In this document: piece by piece, positions 24,501 to 36,000 of the stretch
How the letters are laid out: every line of letters begins with the position of its first letter
Position numbering within the stretch: the stretch's first letter is position 1
NCBI GenBank assembly: GCA_947652115.1
Contig: OX393569.1
Location: forward strand, 16,148,508-16,212,507
Length of the DNA: 64,000 nt
From: Blastomussa wellsi
Lineage: Eukaryota > Cnidaria > Anthozoa > Scleractinia > Plerogyridae
Direction of reading: 5' to 3'
Position numbers and translations under genes: made by a program
Notes under the pieces: model-generated
Database searches by the model: none
What the model was told of the DNA's origin: nothing
Seen by the model: the letters and a program-made list of their open reading frames with translations, nothing else

Positions 24501-27500
24501 CAGCTCCGCTGTACAAGAAATGTTTCAGTTAATTATAAGTGCAGGGTTCCGGAAGCGTTATTCTGTGCACAATCAAGTGCTGTTTTGCTCTTGTTTCATG
24601 ACACTAGGCACTGACTCTAGCAGACTGTACACCAGATGGAGCGGCAATCTTGACCTACGACGGGACAACTCTTGGTTACACTGGAGGCAAGTGCGTGAAG
24701 CCACAGGGGGGTGGCGATAGTCCTGCGGATGACGAGGAGTTAGTCATTCAAACAGGATGTTCTGGAGCGTCTTCAACATTTCAGTTCGCTGGTACGTTCT
24801 TCTTTTTTTTCGTTTCTGTCCTGTAAGGGGGTGCGTTTGACTGAGCAAGCTATATTTCTATGCAGTTACCGCCTATCACTTAGGATGGGAAGGATAGAAA
24901 TGGGTTGAAATTTGAAAAAACTAGCCATTTTTTTTCAAATTCTAGAGCCATCCCTTGAAAATATTGCCAGATATTCACTATGGTTTGCTCTCTGAGGCAC
25001 AATTCGTTTGATATCTTCCTGTTAGTCCACCAGGCGCATTTTGAGCACGAGTTAGGGTACCAGGTAATGATTTTAGCAATGAATGAAGCTGAAAACAGCA
25101 AAATCCCTGTGACAGTGCTCCTTTAAAACGGAAGCTTATTCATGCCGATCGCAATAACGATCAACATAACGATAGAGGTGGACTTTACTGATCACCTTAT
25201 TCAATGGTTTATACAGAATCAGACTTTGAATTGAGGCGGGAGTACAAATGTGAATGCCATTTTCCCGCCACATGCGTTGGAAATGTGCAAAAAGTCTGAA
25301 AAAAAATGCATCTATGCATATGTTTTGGGAGTGTTTTGTAAACCGACATTTTGGGAATGTTTGGGGAAAAAATTTGTTCAAAGGATTTGTAAGTTTTGGA
25401 CTGATAAGTAAGAACTATTGAACAATTAAAAATTAGTATTTGAAGTTAAAAATTGTTAGATAGACACCCGAAAAGTTCAGAAACATGGATATCAACTGTC
25501 TGTTCGTGTAATCATGTTCGAGTTCCTTTCATTTGCGATCTCTTCAAATTTCATTCAGATTTACCTATGTGTATACCTTCGTTAACACTGTTTACATTAA
25601 TCTTTATTATTTTCAAATTACAGATGCTAGTTTCTGTGGAGGAAAGCCCTGTACATGCGTAGAAGGCTACGAGAAGCACGGCGAAAACTGTTTTCCCATC
25701 AACAATTGCGAGACGAATGATGGTGGTTGTCAAGGTAACGCCGAGTGTGTCTACACAGGACCCGGCACAAGCATGTGTGTTTGCCCTCCTGGGTATCAAC
25801 TGAACTCAGATGGAATAAAATGCGATCAGTGCCCCAATAACAACTGCTATGCCCAGTGTCAGTTTGTAGATGACGACGAACTGAAGAGTGTGACCAGCCT
25901 TCAGAGCCACGTCGAGGTTCGCTTCCTGAATATCAAGACATCTGATTTGCAATCGTATATAGGAGCTACCACTACTGAACTCGTTGTCTATGCACACCAA
26001 ATAACCTTATCTGGGACTCTAACGCTTCCAAGTGGCCTTGCCAAAGTTGCCTTCTTTGCCAATGAGATCCTGAAAGAAAACGGAGCAGAAATTGTACTAT
26101 GGAATAATGCCCAACACACGACGTCGACAACAGGTCGCCGGGCAGTTGTTAAAGTTCAAAATGGAAAGCTGTTGTGCCAAAACCGTTATTCAAGCTCTAG
26201 TCCCTGGCCAGGAAATGTCCAAGGAACAGTTCTGAATATCTATACATCTAAATCATCAGTACCATTCTCGTGCTCTGGAAACTACAACTCAAAGGAAATT
26301 TCAATACAGGCGGCTATCAAATCCAAACGAAATCCAAAGAAATCCCTCGATGTTGAACTCTATTCAATGATGTTAGATTGTGCTAAAGTCGTTGCACAGG
26401 GAATCACTTTTGCAAAGGAAAACGAGTTGCTTAGAGGAAGTCTTCCGGTTACATTGACTCAGAATGTTTTAGATGAAGTTCGAGCGGCTAAAGAGGCACA
26501 GCTAGATACAAGCTCCGTGAATGCTCTAAGATTGGATGCAAAGAATTTGATGGAAGATCTTTCCCTTCGTGCCCGTGGATTTTACAGGGTACCTTACCTG
26601 TCACTGAAAGCACACGAAAAGATTTTAGTCCTCATAAAGGATGACGCTAAACTGGCCATACAGAAATACGAAAGATTCGAGAGAATATCCCAGGATTTTG
26701 CTGCAGGGATTGAAGCCACCAAAACTATGACAGAACTTATGACAACTATCGTGAGGAAAAACGACTTGGACGTTGAAGCACTGCAAAAGGAACTTGAAGC
26801 AGCAAAATCGGACTCCCAAGCAATGAAAGACAAACTTGACGATGCAATAACTGCCTTAGATACGGCCAAAGCGACGTTCGATGCGGGGGTGCGAGCGTAT
26901 TCAAATCAGCAGATTGCTAACGCAGTGTTTTCTGTGATTGGCGGAGTTGCAACTATATTTGCTGGTGGGGCTGGCGGAGTCCTGGGTTTCACCATTGAAC
27001 TGGGTTCTCTTGCTGAAGACATAAGTAGAATTCAGAAGACCCTTTTCAAGATTAACATTATAATGGACTCTATTTCCAAAATTACTGAGGCTGCAAATGC
27101 GTTCACGGACCTTCATTACGATGTCCTACCCTATGCCGGCACTGAACTTTCTGATTACTATTCAAAATCCATGCCCGAGCAAAATGACCAGAGTTTGGCG
27201 GTGATGGTGAAAGAGTGGGAAGTATTTGAGGCAGAAGCTGACTCATTTCTTGGAGTTGGAACAGCTAGCGGGATCTCTGGTGCATCCGATTACTTAGCAG
27301 CGCTTAAGACAGTGGCAGTTTGGGGAAGGGGATATCATGAAAAGTCTATCACGGTTCAAGAGATTCTAGCGAGATTGACAAAGCTAAAAACACTTAAGAA
27401 TGAACAGCATCAAGCACAGGCAAATATAAAAGCATCTCGAGACACTGCACTAACCGTGAGAAAAGTGAACGGAAAGCTATTGATAGAAATGGCACTGCAA

Positions 27501-28322
27501 AAGCAACGACTTCGTAACATAATGGTTGAAAAGCTGATGTCCTTTTGTGATTCTTATTTCTACAACTGGTTGTCAGAATGTCCTGTGAAACCTACCATGT
27601 CAGATGACTTGTACGCCTTACACGAGAAAGTTAATCAGGGCCTCAGCGCTGTTATCAACGCCGTTCAGAACTTTGCACCTTTCATTCCACAGGAATTTGA
27701 AGCAACTATACTTATTGTGGACGAAGACGAATGCAGTGGAGTTGGCAAGCGGTCGAGGATAGCTCAGAGGAGGCACCAGTTGGGGAGGCGATCTGGTGGC
27801 GGAGCGAGCCAGTTGGCACTGAACACTCTTAAATGTCCAATTTCAGAGCTCAAGCGCACGAAAAGCTTTCTATTCAAGCTTGATGAGAATGACCCAGACA
27901 TTTTTGTTGGACACGAGCGGGTTCATGTGGACGAGTTTGAGATTTACTTTGAAGGTGCCCAGTTTGGCTCAACTGAGACAAAGAAAGCCATTACTGCGTG
28001 GATTTCCTTTACAGGCCTGATGACAGATGTGTTCAGAGGTACAAGATATGAGCTGATCGCTCCTCCTCGTGTCACAGAGTTCTCTTACAAGATCAAACCA
28101 GATGGAAGCTATGAAGTGACGCAAACTGGAAAAGTAAGCAACAAATACCAGGAATACTACGACGGAATTGCCGCCCTAACCACCTGGAGTGTCGACCTTC
28201 CTGACACGCTTAATCGCCCAAGCCTCAGTTTGACAGGAGTAAATCAGGTTAAATTGAAACTGAAAGGAACGCGAATACCTGTACAGGCAGCGGAGGAAGG
28301 AGACGAGGGTTGTGGCTTTTAG
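18534..28322 (+). CDS. Gene A: secreted EGF protein, unknown function
   Basis: Nine exons join in frame with GT-AG borders: 18534-18612, 19935-20173, 20742-20937, 21540-21851, 22204-22375, 23102-23205, 23973-24151, 24608-24791 and 25624-28322, giving 1,387 residues. A signal peptide (STLVLLVVLLAAESSV, 2-17) marks it as secreted. Exons 2-8 (about 27-488) are cysteine-rich, with repeated KC...C units resembling lectin-like trefoil repeats. One EGF domain with six spaced Cys follows at about 516-558 (NNCETNDGGC start). The last exon continues with a helical, coiled-coil-like region (about 740-1050) interrupted by a Gly-rich hydrophobic hairpin (about 919-955, VFSVIGGVATIFAGGAGG), a basic linker (about 1191-1206) and a C-terminal domain. 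Long amphipathic helices plus one hydrophobic hairpin resemble alpha-helical pore-forming proteins, but that is inference and no family was recognised. Its start matches the signal-peptide exon of the copy at 33.4-41.2 kb. Confidence 0.85.
18740..18884. mobile_element. Short MITE, TTATCCAAC termini, copy 2
   Basis: GTTATCCAAC and GCTGGATAAC form the ends. The interior matches 7426-7560 in the same order. It is in the first intron of gene A and is absent from the corresponding short intron of A'. Confidence 0.55.
18937..19075. repeat. Hairpin element with tRNA-like arms
   Basis: CAGATGCCCCGAGCG near the left end and CGCTCGGGGCATCTG at the right end are inverted copies. The adjacent GGATTTGAACC and GGGTTCAAATC also pair. 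The arm GGGTTCAAATC resembles a tRNA T-arm or B-box, so the element may derive from a tRNA-related SINE folded back on itself. It lies in the first intron of gene A. Confidence 0.55.
19173..19708. mobile_element. Element with subterminal CCGTTAGCCGTAAA repeats
   Basis: The ends AGAGGGTCTCAATGGGG and CCCATTGAGTCCCTCT are imperfect inverted repeats. Inside both ends, about seven copies of a TTAACCGTTAGCCGTAAAA-like unit cluster (four on the left, three on the right), all in the same orientation. The middle is AT-rich and noncoding. Clustered subterminal repeats are typical binding sites for a hAT- or Mutator-type transposase, which is my inference. It is in the first intron of gene A. Confidence 0.6.
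21160..21430. mobile_element. MITE with GTAATTACTT motifs, copy 1
   Basis: It contains TTACTTCGCTTGGTGATTGG, TTTTCCCGCGCTTTGTG, GTAATTACTTCGAATTTTGA and ATTGGTTCACTGGATTGTCT. The same parts occur as the complement at 61630-61890. It lies in the third intron of gene A and has no coding frame. Confidence 0.55.
22493..22700. mobile_element. G-tract repeat with GCCCAAAAAATT, copy 1
   Basis: Two poly-G runs (22532-22544 and 22642-22654) flank an interior that matches 52145-52310 in inverse orientation, with TTTGCCCAAAAAATTC as a shared landmark. The ends GGCGTTCGGGCAACTTTTTG and CCGGCCCATACGCC are imperfect inverted repeats. It lies in the fifth intron of gene A. Confidence 0.5.
23226..23350 (+). 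repeat. GACA-rich microsatellite in gene A intron 6
   Basis: An interrupted series of GACA units (GACAGACAGACAGACAGA and relatives) starts just after exon 6. The homologous intron of A' has the complementary CTGT-rich tract at about 37505-37620, so it was present before the duplication. Confidence 0.7.
24177..24460. mobile_element. Complete MITE, TTCTCGTTCCCAGAGCC family
   Basis: The ends ATTCTCGTTCCCAGA and TCTGGGGATGAGAAT form terminal inverted repeats. A TTTTAAAATCC / AAGTTTAAAACGG pair marks the centre. It accounts for most of the difference between gene A intron 7 (456 bp) and the same intron in A' (206 bp), so it arrived after the duplication. Confidence 0.7.
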
Positions 28323-29069
28323 TTAACGCTCAACAGAAGTGTTAAAAATTAATTTAAATTGTTGTTAAACATATTTTGGGACTGTGGACGATGTTTTAGC
28401 AAAGTGTTGCTCATCAACCGTGTTCTCAGGGTGTCTCATCTTCCCGCCCTCCCGGAGCGAGAGGAGAGAGGAGGGAGGGCGAAAAGATGAGAGACCCTGG
28501 GAAGGAGGTTGGTCATTAGGATGGAGCGTCTCTCGTGTGACGTGTTCCGTCTCTGTTATAAATATGGTGTTGCTACTCGTTACGTTCTTCCTATTTCAGT
28601 AAGATCAGAAAGTAAAACTTTCATAACGTTCTATTGTAAATCACTTAACGAAACGGTTCGCATTTTCAGTACTATCTAAGCTTAGATTTACCTTCGAGAA
28701 GTTCAAGGATATGAGCAAGCTGGTGGAGTCGGCTGAGATGGCCATAACTGAGGGAGGGGGGGGGGGATTTTTTTGGCCGTTTTAAAGTTAACGGCTAACT
28801 CGATTTAGACCTTGACGCGTCCGCAGTCGTCTCCTGTGCGAAAATGACAAGACGCGATGATGATGGTAAAGAGGAATCAATAAAAGCGATACTTATGATA
28901 TTTCCTGTGTTGGAATGTTCGCATGTTTCCAATGCTACTGCTTTTATACCATCCACGAGCTGTCAAAATAGTGACAATCCGAGCGGTTCAGTACCAAACA
29001 TACAAGGCGGTAAATGAAAACTTTTAGTTGCAGCAAAAAAAAAGACGTGCAAGTGAAGCAACGTATTGC

Positions 29070-29195
29070 GGCATGTAGTAAAACCAGGAACACCGGAACA
29101 CCTCGGAACACCAGAAATACCGTCAAATGCCGTCGAAAAATATATACAAAAAATGAAATTCTGGTGTTCCTGGATTCCTGGTTTTAGTACATGCC
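29070..29195. repeat. Foldback repeat
   Basis: GGCATGTAGTAAAACCAGGA faces TCCTGGTTTTAGTACATGCC, one base from a perfect match, and ACACCGGAACACC and GGTGTTCC pair further in. The centre is about 50 bases. Confidence 0.65.
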
Positions 29196-29931
29196 ACGTG
29201 TTGCACCCCAATAAAAAGCACTTTTGGAAGTGAAGAATGTTTAGATTGTGTTTAACATTACAAGCTATATGCGCAAGGAAACGATTGTATAAGGGAAAAA
29301 ACACAAAAACTCTAGCACACGTTACCGTGACCAAGCATAATTTGTTGCGCACATAATTACAATTTTCGAGAATTACCAATGACAAAATCATATCGGTCAC
29401 ATACAGCAGAAATAGAAGAAAGTATCTTCATTACGTCAAATAAAACCTCGAGCCCAGAGTTCGCCAGTTCTTTGGTCAGCTGTAGGTCACTGAGACGAAC
29501 TTAAGTAAAATGAAGTTTATCAGATCATTATCAGGAAGCAAATTTCTGGTCTTCCGGTATTAACTGCGCATGCTTAAGTCCTAAGCGGAAGTAAAATCCC
29601 CCATGACAGAAATACGCGCGTATCAAGAAAGTTGAGCTTATTTCTAACACGCCATTGAGGGAACTCGTCTTTATCGAAAAACATAATGTTCTCCAATAAG
29701 AGAAGAAGGTAAGTCTCTTTCTTCAGTATTCTAATCTTTATTTAATAATAAGGACAATAAGCTCTTGTTTGCCTGACGGAAATACGCCTGCTTTTGAAGG
29801 CTGAGGTGTTGTGTGTGCGTTGCCGTTTGTATGTTTTGCAGAGGGCGGTTAAGATTTGAACAATATGTTCAGGTATTCTTCTTCACTATGTGTCATTTTC
29901 AGTTTTCTAGTGGATCTCTAACTTACAGCAT

Positions 29932-30290
29932 TTTCACTGGGCGCTTTTCATTCGACCAAAAATTCCGGTTTAAATTTGTAGCAGTCAGCCAGAAAGTTCT
30001 TTTCCATTCGCCTCTGGAAATTTCCGTAAATTTAAACCGGAATTTTTGGACGAATGGAAAGTGTCCCTAGCAAAGGAAGACTCAAATTTTCAAAAATTTT
30101 TCCGGAAATTTCCAGCTCCATTCGACTTTCCTCCTGGAGTTTTCGAAATTTCTGGATGAATGGTTTGTATTTCGGAAATCAATGGGAACTCTACACGTTC
30201 CAGATTTGCTAGAAAACTTTTCCAAGAAATTTCCTTATCATTCGCTCTGGTTCCCAAATTTCCGGAATTATTGTTGGAGTGGAAGGCACC
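29932..30290. mobile_element. Foldback repeat with CATTCGACC motifs
   Basis: CTTTTCATTCGACCAAAAAT and its near-complement GGACGAATGGAAAGTGTCC form one inverted pair around AAATTTAAACCGGAATTTTT. Degenerate CCATTCG and TTTCCGGAAATTTCC units continue to about 30290, so several related units appear to be stacked. Confidence 0.45.
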
Positions 30291-31486
30291 CACTGTTTAA
30301 CCGCATGGCAGTAATAATTAGAATTTTTAACGAGGTCAACGACAATCAAGGGCAGTTCATTCACTCTGCTTGCGCACGTGCACGTGTGCTATAATTTTTT
30401 GTACATTTCTTTACCTTCCGCAAAACAACAACGCGCAATGATCAATGTCTTGAAGTCTTGAATTAAGACTTCCCAAACAAATGCGACTTTTTTTGTGTTT
30501 ATGTGTTTTTAAATGTGATTTTCTTCAATTTCCTTCGGTGAAATTTTTTCAGAATTTTTACAGTATATTGGTGCTGCCCAGATACGAATTTTGAGCTCGA
30601 AAAACATAGGGGTTGTAAAGGCAGTAAAGTTTGCCGTCTTATAGATTTTCCTGAAAATTGAGCACCATGTGAAGCAAAACAACTATATCCCCTCTGCCAA
30701 CTTTTGCCAAACTTAACCGAAGGAAACTCGAGAAAACGTGGACGAAAGTTGCCACTTTTGCCGCATACATTGTAACATACGTCATCAGAATGGAAACTCG
30801 CCAAAATAAAATCGTAATTTGAGCATGCGTAACTCTGGAACCTCGAACTTAGCTGATACTGGGCGTTCGATGAAACTCCATGGAGAAAATTTACAAACTC
30901 ATAATGTTTGGAAGTTTGAACACATTAACTGGCCTTGAAAATATGTTATGGATTAAGGTCGCGGACTACAGAATACTCATCAGTATGTATTTATGTAAAC
31001 AATATTCGCGGTTGAAGACAACAACCGACAATTCGTGAAATATTAATGAAAAGTTTTTGCGGGAATTACACGTAATTCAAATCATGTGGGCACAAAGGTC
31101 ATACGCATTTCGGTATGGCTGAAATTTCAAAAATTCAACATGCTCTATTCCAAACACAAAGACTTTTTAGCTGGAAACTTGTGAAAAGATGACAATTAAA
31201 ATTTAGCGAATTTTGTTTTCAAAATTTTATGACGTCACGTGAAAACCAAGTATTGTTAATTGTCCACTCCCACGCCACTACGGGCCACGCTGCATTGCAC
31301 ACGACAGCACGGGTCTCTTCGGTCACAGTAGTATGGTCTTGATGGTGGAGAGAGGAGGGATATAGCAACATTTCTTGTTTACAAACATTGACGTTACATT
31401 AATTTCTTTTGATATTCAAATTTGCCAACCACGGAACAAGAGAAGTCATTGTTTCAAGGGCCAATTAGGTTCCGGTTAGCATAATA

Positions 31487-31850
31487 GGGAGCTTAAGCAA
31501 ACCACGACGGCAACGTCAACGAGAACGTCGCTAAACAAAAGATTTAATGAGCAGTACAATAGCTCTGCACGTGCGTTTTAATTCTTTGTACATTTCTTTG
31601 CCGTCCTCTGCAAAACAACAACGTGAAATGACATTTCTGAGTACTTTTGAGAACGTGAACCTTGACGGCTAAATTTTCGGTTTTCTGTTTGAAAATAAAC
31701 GCCGTCCTTATATTTTCTACAAGAGCTATGTTTGAAAGCGATAGATGCACCAAATACATCAAGACAATTGCGAAGTTCGTGCGTAAAATATAAATTCATT
31801 TATAATCAGGCGTCGTCCGAGCCGTCGCCGTCGTCATTGCTTAAGCTCCC
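31487..31850. mobile_element. Complete MITE, GGGAGCTTAAGCAA termini
   Basis: The terminal inverted repeats GGGAGCTTAAGCAA and TTGCTTAAGCTCCC are perfect and enclose 364 bp. The inside matches the copy at 3714-4068. A shorter, decayed relative (GTACATTTCTTTACCTTCCG, CAAAACAACAACG) lies near 30385-30440. Confidence 0.75.
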
Positions 31851-32723
31851 TATTAATAACATTAGGTCACGTCACGAGAAACATCGCTATAAACTTATTT
31901 CAACAATCATGAAACTATTGCCTGATTTCGAGGCGAGGGGGACAAGTTACGCGTCAGCAGATTATGAGATTAGCAACTATTGATCCACATAGCCAGAAAA
32001 AACACACCAAGCTTTACAAAATCACCACGTTCGGAAGACCAAACATTTCTTTATAATTTTGACGTATTTAAATAGCTGTATCTCATTGAAAACTAGCCCG
32101 ATTAACACCAAACTTGGGGATTTTTTAAATCTCGGTGTGCTCTTTCTGACTTTGGATCCCATAATGTACAGACTCGTACCTAGTCCCTTTCGGCTTGAAA
32201 TCAGGCAATAGCCGAATCGAATGGATGATCTTGACGCTTCATTGTAGTCTCAATAAGGTGGTTGTATGAAAAGCCGCGCATCGTTGAATAATATGTTCCT
32301 TTATTCAGGTCAAATGAAGTAAGACTAAGCAAGGGTCTTCTTGTTTTAACGCGGTTCCTTGCCGGGTGCTATCGTCAAGAGGAGAAGACCCAAATTTAAG
32401 GTACCAAACATGTCAGAATTGCAATTCCGAATTTTATCGATAAATCTGTTTTCACTTCAGCCTGAACGAACTAAATCAGTGTGTCTGCTTCCCGATCTAC
32501 CCGTGCATATTCTCTACAGCTTTTCATCAAGCTATTCAGTGTCGTTTTTGCCTCATTGATCTGTAATTATGGGTATTTAATTAATTCCGTGCTAGAAAGC
32601 TCGCCAAATATGCTATCTACAGCCTTTTTGTTTGACAAATCGGACAAAACTTTCGCTTTCCACCGAAAAAATGTTAATCAAGACGTTCCAATATAAAATT
32701 GAATTTCCGCTCGCTCCACAGGA

Positions 32724-33085
32724 GGCCCTCGCATCAAATTAGAGGAAAAATTAATCGTCATAAGCGGCTCACTGCTGGTAGGGATCTGGTGCCAAAACAT
32801 TATGAGATCCAGGAAGGTTAGGTATCGGCCGGCCGATAAATTAAAATTTTGAAGTTCTTCGAATCAACATCCGACCAGCCTCCGACATTAATATAGTAAA
32901 AAGCGTCATATAAAAGTTCCGAGCAACCTCACACCAGCTGACGGTGTTTAACTCTTTTCAGTTCCACGCCTCCTACCAGCAGAGCGCGTATTTAAAATTC
33001 AAAATAAATGGCAGCAACAAAACCATATAGGTGCGCAGCAGGGAAGTAATTTCTTTTATTCGTCCTCCAATTTGATGTGAGGGCC
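32724..33085. mobile_element. MITE with GGCCCTC termini
   Basis: GGCCCTCGCATCAAATTAGA and its imperfect complement TCCTCCAATTTGATGTGAGG form terminal inverted repeats of about 22 bp around a noncoding interior. Confidence 0.65.
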
Positions 33086-36000
33086 CCCTGTCCCTCTCCC
33101 GGAACCAGTCAGATTGCAGGATTCGCAGAGTTCCGGCTCCTGATGAACTGACTAAAAATATAAAGCATGTGTATTGATGAATTAGGGTTCAATTACGTCG
33201 AACTCAATATAAAAATGTTCCGACATTTCAAAGTGCTTTTTATTTCAAATCAGCACACGTCGCTTGGTTCAAACTAAAACTTATACATTTAGTACATTTG
33301 TCGTGGATAAATGCCATATTCAATCTTCAGAGCCTTTTCCAGCCAGTGCTCAGTTAACCTCTTCTGTGGAATCTTTTCGCCCTCTTCCTTCCTTTTTGAC
33401 GTCTTGCTTTGTCGCTTTTTGCAACTCGCTGAAAGTGGCCCGAATCTCTTTTGCCTTGACCCACATTTTGATTTGCGTCCTCGACCGGCTGTACAGGCAC
33501 TCGCGTTCCTTTCAGTTTCAATTTAACCTGGCTTACATCTGCCAAATTCAGGCTTGGGCGATTGAGCGCGGTAGGAAGGTCGACACTCCAGGTGGTTAGG
33601 GCGGCAATTCCGTCGTAGTATTCCTGGTATTTGTTGCTCACTTTGCCAGATTGCGTCACCTCGTAGCTGTCATCTTGTTTAATCTTGTAAGAGAACTCTG
33701 TGACACGAGGCGGAGCGAGAAACTCATATCTTGTACCTCTGAACACATCTGTCATCAGGCCGGTAAAGGAAATCCATGCAGTAATCGCTTTCTCTGTTTC
33801 AGTTGAGCCAAACTGGGCACCTTCAATATAAATCTCAAACTCGTCCACATGAACCCGCTCGTGTCCCACGAAAATATGTTGGTCATTCTCGTCAAGTTTG
33901 AATAGAAAGCTTTTCGTGCGCTTGAGCTCTGAAATTGGACATTTAAGAGTGTTCAGTGCCAACTGGCTCGCTCCGCCACCAGACCGCCTCCCCAACTGGT
34001 GCCTCCTCTGAGCTATCCTCGACCGCTTGCCAACTCCACTGCATTCGTCGTCGTCTGCAATAAGTATGGTTGCCTCAAATTCCTGTGGAATGAAAGGTGC
34101 AAAGTTTTGAACGGCGTTGATAACAGCACTTAGGCCCTGATTAACCTTCTCGTGTAAAGCGTACAAGTCATCTGACATGGTAGGCATCACAGGACATTCC
34201 GACAACCAGTTGTAGAAATAAGAATCACAAAAGGACATCAGCTTTTCAACCATTATGTTACGAAGTCGTTGCTTTTGCAGTGCCATTTCTATCAATAGCT
34301 TTCCGTTCACTTTTCTCTCGGTTAGTGCAGTGTCTCGAGATGCTTTTATATTTGCCTGTGCTTGATGCTGTTCATTCTTAAGTGTTTTTAGTTTAGTTAA
34401 CGTCGCTAGAAGCTCTTGAACCGTTATAGATTTTTCATGGTATCCCTTCCCCCAAACCGCCACTGTCTTAAGCGCTGCTAAGTAATCGGATGCACCAGAG
34501 ATCCCGCTAGCTGTTCCAACTCCAAGAAATGAGTCAGCTTCTACTTCAAACACTTCCCATTCTTTCACCATCACCGCCAAACTCTGGTCATTTTGCTCGG
34601 GCATGGATTTTGAATAGTAATCAGAAAGTTCAGTGCCGGCATAGGGTAGGACATCGTAATGAAGGTCCGTGAACGCATTTGCAGCTTCAGTAATCTTGGA
34701 AATAGAGTCCATTATAATGTTAATCTTGAAAAGGGTCTTCTGAATTTTACTAATGTCGTCAGCAAGAGAGCTCAGTTCTATGGTAAAACCCATCACAGCG
34801 CCAGCCCCACCAGCAAATATGGTTGTAATTCCACCAAGCACAGAAAACACTGCGTTAGCAATCTGTTGGTCTGAGTACGCTCGCACCCCTGCTTCGAACG
34901 TCGCTTTGGCCGTGTCTAATGCAGTCACTGCAGCGTCAAGTTTGCCTTTCATTGTTTGGGCGTCTGCTTTTGCTGCTTCAAGTTCCGTTTCCAGTGCTTC
35001 AACGTCCAAGTCGTTTTTCCTCACGATAGTTGTCATAAGTTCTGTCATAGAATCTGTGGCTTCAATCCCTGCTGCAAAATCCTGGGATATTCTTTCGAAC
35101 CTTTCATACTTCTGTATGGCCATTTTAGCGTCATCCTTTATGAGGACCAGAATTTTCTCGTGTGCTTTCAGGGACAGATAAGGTACCCTGTAAAATCCGC
35201 GGGCACGAATGGAAAGATCTTCCATCAAATTCTTTGCATCCAATCTTAGAGCATCCACAGCGCTTGTATCCTCTCGTGCATCCTTAGCCGCCCGAACTTC
35301 ATCTAAGACATGTTGTGTCAATGTAACCGGAAGACTTCCTCTAAGCAACTTGTTTTCCTTTGCAAAAGTGATTCCCTGTGCAACGACTTTAGCACAATTT
35401 ACCATCATTGAATCTTTGGATTGCTTTTGGATTTGATAGCCCCTTGTATTGAAATATCTCGTGCGTTGTAGTTTCCAGAGCACGAGAAAGGTGCTGATGA
35501 TTTATATGTATAGATATTCAGAACTGTTCCTTGGACATTTCCTGGCCAGGGACTAGAGCTTGAATAACGGTTTTGGCACAACAGTTTTCCATTTTCAACT
35601 TTAACAACTGCCCGGCGACCTGTTGTCGACGTCGTGTGTTGGGCATTATTCCATAGTACAATTTCTGCTCCGTTTTCTTTCAGGATCTCATTGGCAAAGA
35701 AGGCAACTTTGGCAAGGCCACTTGGAAGCGTTAGAGTTCCAGATAAGGTTATTTGGTGTGCATAGACGACGAGTTCAGTAGTGGTATCTCCTATATACGG
35801 TCTTAAATCAGATGTCTTGATATTCAGGAAGCGAACCTCGACGTGGCTCTGAAGGCTGGTCACACTCTTCAGTTCGTCGTCATCTATAAATTGGCACTGG
35901 GCATAGCAGTTGTTATTGGGGCACTGATCGCATTTTGTTCCATCTGAGTTCAGCTGATATCCAGGAGGGCAAACACACATGCTTGTGCCGGGTCCTGTAT

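Larger units (their letters stand above)
28323..33353. other. Intergenic between the convergent A copies
   Basis: The first AATAAA after the gene A stop that I noted is near 28879, a possible polyadenylation signal. The rest contains no supported gene. It holds several inverted-repeat elements (listed separately), a G-run at 28756-28766, and a stretch near 31.13-31.25 kb related to the dispersed repeat of 15.2-15.4 kb. Confidence 0.5.

Noticed and set aside
34659..35436. Plus-strand frames of 70-142 codons inside A' exon 9, and their minus-strand counterparts inside gene A
   Set aside because: They are antisense shadows of the long coding exon. The same shadow appears in both copies because the underlying coding sequence is conserved.
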